From Butyricicoccus_A sp964387535 (GTDB lineage Bacteria; Bacillota; Clostridia; Oscillospirales; Butyricicoccaceae): a stretch of 8,551 bases of DNA. Numbering within the stretch: the first letter of the stretch is position 1; every line of letters begins with the position of its first letter. The position numbers and the translations under genes were made by a program. This document shows, one piece after another, positions 1 to 3,673 of this stretch. Location: contig CAYLXH010000097.1 of NCBI GenBank assembly GCA_964387535.1, forward strand, positions 1 to 8,551, written 5' to 3'. Under the pieces are notes generated by a model. That model worked only from the letters and a program-made list of their open reading frames with translations. It was not told the DNA's origin and did no database searches.

Positions 1-251
1 AATACGGCGATGAGGGCAGCGGGACCGAGAAAGCCGCGGCAGTAGAGTGCGGAGCAGCCGACCGAAAATCCGCACTGCGGAATGGCACCGACGAGAGCAC
101 CGATGAGCGGGCTGAGAGGCTCTGCGCTTGTCACGATGCGGGTTACAGAATCTGCCCGGGTTTCCATCCATCCGACAAGAAGATATACGACAAACAGAAT
201 GGGCAGAGTTTTGGCCACATCCAGTACGGTGTCCAACATAACATCTATCAC
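1..251 (-). CDS. Putative 10-TM heavy-metal exporter (ArsP_2-like), N-terminal part, runs off left edge
   Basis: Only the first 83 codons are in the window. The visible protein starts VIDVMLDTVLDVAKTLPILF, a hydrophobic first helix (about residues 9-28), followed by a short charged stretch and then the motif GALVGAIPQCGFSVG (about residues 51-65). The IPQCGFS motif followed by a small-residue helix matches what I know of the ArsP_2 family (putative 10-TM heavy-metal exporters, also annotated as putative manganese transporters or arsenic efflux proteins). Cys60 in PQCG is the likely metal-contacting residue; this is inference. The chosen start is GTG at 251, because an AGGAGG lies 9 nt upstream; an in-frame ATG at 239 is the alternative but is too far from that site. 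The gene is probably transcribed alone, since a terminator sits between it and the kinase-like gene upstream. The family is fairly sure; the substrate is not known from the sequence. Confidence 0.72.
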   Translation of the reverse strand, partial: MIDVMLDTVLDVAKTLPILFVVYLLVGWMETRADSVTRIVTSAEPLSPLIGALVGAIPQCGFSVGCSALYCRGFLGPAALIAV

Positions 252-260
252 AGCGAAGCA

Positions 261-266
261 CCTCCT
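261..266 (-). promoter_or_regulatory. Ribosome binding site that sets a GTG start
   Basis: AGGAGG on the minus strand, 9 nt before the GTG at 251. It supports GTG 251 over ATG 239 as the start of the exporter gene, because the ATG would be 21 nt away. Confidence 0.7.
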
Positions 267-291
267 ATGGTAGTTTGGACAAAGTCATGTA

Positions 292-326
292 TTCGTAGTA
301 TACCATATCGTTCGCGTCAAGAACAA
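292..326 (-). promoter_or_regulatory. Possible promoter of the metal-exporter gene
   Basis: Two overlapping readings exist on the minus strand: TTGTTC (321-326) with TATACT (297-302) at 18-nt spacing, or TTGACG (315-320) with TACGAA (292-297) at 17-nt spacing. Neither is ideal, but one promoter is expected here because the upstream gene ends in a terminator at 365-399. Confidence 0.4.
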
Positions 327-353
327 GAGCCAGATTTCATAAAGAAAACGCGG

Positions 354-399
354 AAAACAACAAAACTGTCACCTCCGTTCACAAAACGAAGGTGACAGT
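354..399 (-). terminator. Rho-independent terminator of the kinase-like gene
   Basis: A hairpin has arms 365-374 and 390-399 (9-10 bp), one C-A mismatch, four more base pairs and a 5-nt loop at 380-384. On the minus strand it is followed by a T-rich run (complement of 354-364). It lies 26 nt past the stop codon of the minus-strand kinase-like gene and separates it from the exporter gene. Confidence 0.8.
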
Positions 400-424
400 G
401 TCGGGTTTGCGCATCGGTTGAGAA

Positions 425-1063
425 TCAGGTGTTGGCGCGCTGGCGCTCCATCAATTCGCCAAAAGCAAGGATCATATCCACTGCGCCGTCATATCCGAGT
501 TTGCTGGTGGAAACCGTGAGGTCATAACTGGACGCATGTTCCCACTTTTGCCCGCTGTAATAATTAAAATAGCTAGAGCGCTTTTTGTCCCGCTTGGTGA
601 TCTCGTCCTCAATCCGGGTTGCGGGCATTCCGAGATCGTGGATAGCGTGCTGAATGCGGGCATCCAAATCTGCTGTGATAAACGTGCGGACAACATTCGG
701 CCGATCCCGCAGGATATAACTGCTGCAGCGTCCGACAATCACACACGGGCCCTGATCTGCGGCCTTGCGGATGATTTCTGCCTCTTCTGCAAATAAGCGG
801 TCGCTGATGTTCAGGCTGGGTGCCTGCGAGACCGGATTCATTGCGGTATAGGTGCCCATGACCAGAGAATACAGGAAGCTGTTGGTCGGCTTTTCGTCAT
901 ACCCCTCAAACAGTTTGCGGTTGACACCGGCATTTTTGGCAGCCAGGTCAACAATCTGAGAATCATAAAACGGAATACCGAGCTTGTTGGCGAGACGCTC
1001 CCCAACGATATGTCCGCCGCTTGCGAACTCGCGCTCAAAGGTATAGATCGTAGAAGTCGTCAT
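425..1063 (-). CDS. Cytidylate-kinase-like family protein
   Basis: The 212-residue protein matches the cytidylate kinase-like family (Cytidylate_kin2) common in clostridia. Recognisable blocks are a P-loop-like segment REFASGGHIVGERLA (residues 11-25), LGIPFYD (28-34), VIVGRCSSYIL (108-118), and a C-terminal block with KRDKKRSSYFNYYSGQKW, SYDL and STSKLGYDGAVD. The usual family P-loop is GSGGREIG; here it is ASGGHIVG, so the first Gly is Ala and the Arg is His. The family is named for resemblance to CMP kinase, but most members have no proven substrate, so nucleoside-monophosphate phosphorylation is only likely. The protein is probably cytoplasmic, with no signal peptide. Start ATG 1063 has AAAGGA 10 nt upstream (1074-1079) and a near-consensus promoter. 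It is flanked by a minus-strand exporter gene and a divergent lectin-fold gene, so context gives no functional hint. Confidence 0.85.
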   Translation of the reverse strand: MTTSTIYTFEREFASGGHIVGERLANKLGIPFYDSQIVDLAAKNAGVNRKLFEGYDEKPTNSFLYSLVMGTYTAMNPVSQAPSLNISDRLFAEEAEIIRKAADQGPCVIVGRCSSYILRDRPNVVRTFITADLDARIQHAIHDLGMPATRIEDEITKRDKKRSSYFNYYSGQKWEHASSYDLTVSTSKLGYDGAVDMILAFGELMERQRANT

Positions 1064-1099
1064 GTGAAATCATTCCTTTCTATCCTTCTGGATGTTGTC

Positions 1100-1128
1100 A
1101 TTATAGCATATTCAACCGGAGTTTGCAA
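1100..1128 (-). promoter_or_regulatory. Sigma-A promoter of the kinase-like gene
   Basis: On the minus strand TTGCAA (1123-1128) is followed after exactly 17 nt by a perfect TATAAT (1100-1105), with TGC directly before it (extended -10). The predicted transcript start near 1093 gives a leader of about 30 nt that contains the ribosome site. Confidence 0.85.
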
Positions 1129-1300
1129 TGTGTGTTTTTGTGCAAAATGTCGATACGCGGGGAGGGGGAACAAGGAATAGCTGGAAATCGACAGAACGGA
1201 AAAACTAACAAAAAAATTGGAGTAGTCGATAATATTGTTATGAAAATATACGAAACATTCTAGAAAAACCCCTCGTTTTGCGGTTAAAAAGTCGAAAAAC

Positions 1301-1329
1301 TTGAAAGACGATGCAAGTCGTGCTATAAT
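1301..1329 (+). promoter_or_regulatory. Strong sigma-A promoter of the beta-trefoil gene
   Basis: TTGAAA (1301-1306), a 17-nt spacer and a perfect TATAAT (1324-1329) with extended -10 TGC. Phased A-tracts upstream (1286-1290, 1295-1299) may act as an UP element. Transcription should begin near 1336, about 55 nt before the ATG. Confidence 0.88.
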
Positions 1330-1391
1330 GAACGCTGTAAAATCCAGATACGGGAAGAATTGTCGACCCGATTGTTACAAGGAGATTATAC

Positions 1392-2093
1392 ATGGAGAAA
1401 TTGGAATTGGCTGCATGGTATACCATTGCGGCGAAAACAAGTGGCAAAGTAATTGAAGTAGAGCAGGCTAAACAAGACAACGGCGCGTTTGTTTGTCTGG
1501 CTGAGAACACGGGAGCGGATCAACAGCTGTGGTCGATCGCCCCGGCAGCTCAGAACGGATATAAGCTGATCAATAAAGCGACGGGCAAGGCTCTGGACGT
1601 TGTCAGCCTGGGAACAGAGAATGGAACCAAGCTCCAGCAGTGGGAGTTTGTCGATGGAGACAGCCAAAAGTGGACGCTGGAACAACGTCCGGATGGTGTA
1701 GTCATTCGCTCCGTACTGTCTGGTAAGTGTGTTGACATCGTGGAGATGGCGGCAGATGCTGTTGGCGCACGTCTCCAGCTGTGGGAAGACGTTGACGGAG
1801 AGAACCAGAAATGGACGATTGCAGCCGTTGGCGGCACGGCGGAGGAAAAGCCGGAGCCAAAGCCGGAAGTTAAGACCGTAGCAGAGGAAAAGCCGGAGCC
1901 GAAGCCGGAAGTCAAGAGTGCAGCAGAGGAAAAGCCGGAAGTCAAGACCACGACGACCCGAAAGCGGAAGACGACAGCGTCCAAGGCTGCAACAGGAACG
2001 GCGTCCAAGACCAAGCGTACGCGCAAGACGACGAAAAAGACGACGTCAACCCGCGCACGCAAAACGTCGGCAAAGAAGAGCGAACAAGAATAA
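1392..2093 (+). CDS. Cytoplasmic ricin-type beta-trefoil protein with histone-H1-like basic tail
   Basis: Residues 1-147 form three repeats of the ricin B-lectin/beta-trefoil type. Each has a GK-x-hydrophobic-D/E core (GKVIEV about 18-23, GKALDV about 65-70, GKCVDI about 111-116) and ends in a QxW motif (QLW 45-47, QKW 92-94, QKW 139-141), with exact 47-residue spacing. Carbohydrate binding is typical of the family; the first repeat has Glu22 where the other two have Asp. Residues 151-185 are Lys/Pro/Glu repeats (EEKPEPKPEVK twice, then a shortened copy). Residues 190-229 hold 17 Lys/Arg in 40 positions among Thr, Ser and Ala, resembling histone H1 tails and suggesting contact with nucleic acid or another polyanion (inference). 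There is no signal peptide or membrane segment. ATG 1392 follows AAGGAG by 7 nt. A strong promoter and a terminator make it a single-gene unit. Its function is unknown. Confidence 0.85.
   Translation: MEKLELAAWYTIAAKTSGKVIEVEQAKQDNGAFVCLAENTGADQQLWSIAPAAQNGYKLINKATGKALDVVSLGTENGTKLQQWEFVDGDSQKWTLEQRPDGVVIRSVLSGKCVDIVEMAADAVGARLQLWEDVDGENQKWTIAAVGGTAEEKPEPKPEVKTVAEEKPEPKPEVKSAAEEKPEVKTTTTRKRKTTASKAATGTASKTKRTRKTTKKTTSTRARKTSAKKSEQE
1842..1949 (+). repeat. 42-bp tandem coding repeats (EEKPEPKPEVK units)
   Basis: Two 42-bp units (1842-1883 and 1884-1925) match at 37 of 42 positions by my count. A third unit beginning at 1926 lacks the 12 nt encoding the inner EPKP and resumes with EVK. All stay in frame, so copy-number change would alter linker length without breaking the protein. 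Confidence 0.85.
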
Positions 2094-2113
2094 CGTAGTA
2101 TCTGGATGACTTG

Positions 2114-2146
2114 AAATGCACTGCGAATGCAGTGCATTTTTTGTTT
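2114..2146 (+). terminator. Rho-independent terminator of the beta-trefoil gene
   Basis: Perfect 11-bp stem (2114-2124 with 2129-2139), GAAT loop and a T-rich tail (2137-2142, then GTTT). It lies 20 nt after the TAA stop. Confidence 0.92.
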
Positions 2147-2149
2147 GAT

Positions 2150-2182
2150 AAAAAATGGCTGCCGTGTTCATACGGCAGCCAT
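2150..2182 (-). terminator. Rho-independent terminator of hydF
   Basis: Perfect 11-bp stem (2155-2165 with 2172-2182) and a 6-nt loop. On the minus strand it is followed by six T (complement of 2150-2155). It starts just beyond the hydF stop codon and lies directly beside the oppositely oriented terminator at 2114-2146. Confidence 0.92.
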
Positions 2183-2186
2183 GCGA

Positions 2187-3392
2187 TCATTTTTGTGTTT
2201 CAGGAGGAAGATCATCCAGGCAACGGTCAAGAATTCCGGCCACTTCCGCCAGCAGTGTTCCAAAATTGGCAATAGGGACACCGGCATCACGACAGATACC
2301 CATATGTGCCTGTAACGCGCGTCGAGACAACGAACAGGCACCACAGTGGATAACCAAATCATACTGGCTGATGTCTTCGGGAAGATCCAATCCATAGCAA
2401 TAGTCGATATGGAGATTTTCTCCGGTCATTTCGCGCAGGATCCGCGGAATCTGTACATGCCCGATGTCGCGGTGTGTGGTGCCGCAATGACAGCCCTCCG
2501 CGATCAGGACACGGCTTTGCTCCGTCAGCGTGGAGACCGCGCGTGCGCCGTCGGCGAATACCTGAATATCGCCTTTCTGACGACCGTATAGAATCGCATA
2601 CGAGGTGAGACGAACATGGTCCGGCACAATCTCCCGCAGTTTATCAAAGGTCCGTGCATAGGCTACGACCAGCTCAACGTGGGGTAGATCGTCCAGAGTC
2701 ATGGCCAATTCACTCTCGCAGCAGATGACACAGCGGACGCCGCGCTGAAGGAATTCGATAATCATGGCCTGTGGATCACGAATGGCCTTTTTGTCAGAAT
2801 CCGGGACAACAAGGATGACATAGTCTCCTGTTTTAACCAGATTATCCGGGATCAGAGGGGGTTCCTGGCGGAGCTGGCGGTGAATCATTTCGGCAAGACG
2901 GGCGCGCAGGAGAGCCAGTGCATCCGGTGCGTGCGCCGACAGGAATAATGCGTGTGGAAACTCCATTTTAAATCGTGCAATGTCACCGGCATAAGCGATA
3001 TCGCATTTGTTAAATACCAGCAAATGTGCAATCCGGTTGCGCTTCATCCAGGCCAGATCGCGTTCATAGGTCTGGCGGTCAAATGCACGGATGTCAATGA
3101 TATATACAGCGACATCTGCGCGCCGGACAATATTATAGGTGGTCTTCATTTCCGAGTCGTCGAGCTCGACTGCTGTATTCAGGCTGGCGGTGTCCACAAC
3201 GATAACGGGGCCGCTTTTGCCGAGATCGCAGATGCCGACGTTCGGACCTCTATCGTTCCTGGTCAGGGAGGGAGAATCAATTAACGATTGAAAGATACTG
3301 GTTTTGCCGCTGTCTTTTTTTCCAAACAGGACAATGTGGCGCAGTCCACTCAGAGAAGAACTGCGAAATTGAGATGCGTCCGTGATACTCAT
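2187..3392 (-). CDS. hydF: [FeFe]-hydrogenase maturation GTPase HydF, divergent form
   Basis: HydF is the scaffold that receives the diiron subcluster made by HydE and HydG and delivers it to [FeFe]-hydrogenase. The 401-residue length and domain order fit: N-terminal GTPase domain (about 18-175), dimerisation domain from GDYVILVVP (189-197), and C-terminal cluster domain. Visible motifs are Walker A GKKDSGKT (24-31), NKCD (128-131), SA (152-153), YAILYGRQKGD (265-275), LIAEGCHC (296-303), DIGHVQIPR (309-317) and VIHCGAC (347-353). Departures from the family: the Thr-rich G2 segment (usually GTTTD) reads RGPNVGI, the G3 DTAG reads DTAS (67-70), and the CxH ligand motif reads CHC, with Cys303 where His is usual. 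Cys301, Cys350 and Cys353 are kept. ATG 3392 has GGAGG 10 nt upstream. hydE, hydG and a hydrogenase are not in the window. Cytoplasmic; identity is firm, activity less so. Confidence 0.9.
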   Translation of the reverse strand: MSITDASQFRSSSLSGLRHIVLFGKKDSGKTSIFQSLIDSPSLTRNDRGPNVGICDLGKSGPVIVVDTASLNTAVELDDSEMKTTYNIVRRADVAVYIIDIRAFDRQTYERDLAWMKRNRIAHLLVFNKCDIAYAGDIARFKMEFPHALFLSAHAPDALALLRARLAEMIHRQLRQEPPLIPDNLVKTGDYVILVVPDSDKKAIRDPQAMIIEFLQRGVRCVICCESELAMTLDDLPHVELVVAYARTFDKLREIVPDHVRLTSYAILYGRQKGDIQVFADGARAVSTLTEQSRVLIAEGCHCGTTHRDIGHVQIPRILREMTGENLHIDYCYGLDLPEDISQYDLVIHCGACSLSRRALQAHMGICRDAGVPIANFGTLLAEVAGILDRCLDDLPPETQK

Positions 3393-3673
3393 ACTGGGAA
3401 ATCCTCCAGATTCATTGATATCTCTGCTTTGTGTCAGTTGCAGAAAACAGAAATATTATCATTAACAACATTATAGCACGATTTTGTAAAATGTACAGGA
3501 GACGACAAAAAAATTCCCCAGTGAAAACGTATGAATAGGAGACGGGGGACGGTCGAATTCCGGTATAAGCATATGATATTGTAATAAATCGGTTTCTTTT
3601 TGCAGGAAAATATGATATGATTGCTTTAAAAGTTGGGTAAAACGATAGTTCGGAGAGCAAAGGAGGGAATTGA
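3393..3673. other. Divergent intergenic region between hydF and the secreted protein gene
   Basis: These 281 bp carry the hydF promoter on the minus strand and the leader of the plus-strand gene, with AAGGAGG at about 3660-3666. No clear -35/-10 pair stands out for the plus gene. TATGAT occurs at 3572, 3611 and 3616, and a weak pair TTGCTT/GATAGT lies at 3621-3649. An 8-bp direct repeat AGGAGACG occurs at 3497 and 3537, 40 bp apart. Confidence 0.45.
3470..3497 (-). promoter_or_regulatory. Extended -10 promoter of hydF
   Basis: On the minus strand TGTACA (3492-3497), a 16-nt spacer and perfect TATAAT (3470-3475) preceded by TGC. The start near 3463 would give a leader of about 70 nt. Confidence 0.75.

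Larger units (their letters stand above)
1064..1391. other. Divergent intergenic region between kinase-like and lectin-fold genes
   Basis: These 328 bp hold no convincing gene. The left part carries the minus-strand promoter of the kinase-like gene (1100-1128); the right part carries the plus-strand promoter and leader of the lectin-fold gene (1301-1384). The middle (about 1195-1300) is strikingly A/T-rich, with A-tracts at 1264-1268, 1286-1290 and 1295-1299 just before the plus-strand -35, as in an UP element or curved DNA. A weaker promoter-like pair, TTGGAG (1217-1222) and TATGAA (1239-1244), is also present. I see no convincing riboswitch or RNA gene. Confidence 0.6.

Noticed and set aside
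1064..1391. Riboswitch or small RNA in the 328-bp gap
   Set aside because: I found no strong hairpin series, no terminator inside the gap and no recognisable aptamer core; the leader of the downstream gene is only about 55 nt.
1842..1949. CRISPR-like repeats
   Set aside because: The units are directly adjacent with no spacers and encode an in-frame EEKPEPKPEVK linker.
1550..2137. Long minus-strand open frame opposite the beta-trefoil gene
   Set aside because: It mirrors the repeat and Lys-rich tail codons, overlaps the terminator stem and has no recognisable domain.
3497..3544. AGGAGACG direct repeat as a regulator site
   Set aside because: Only two 8-bp copies, no symmetry and no known regulator with this site; kept only as a note on the intergenic region.
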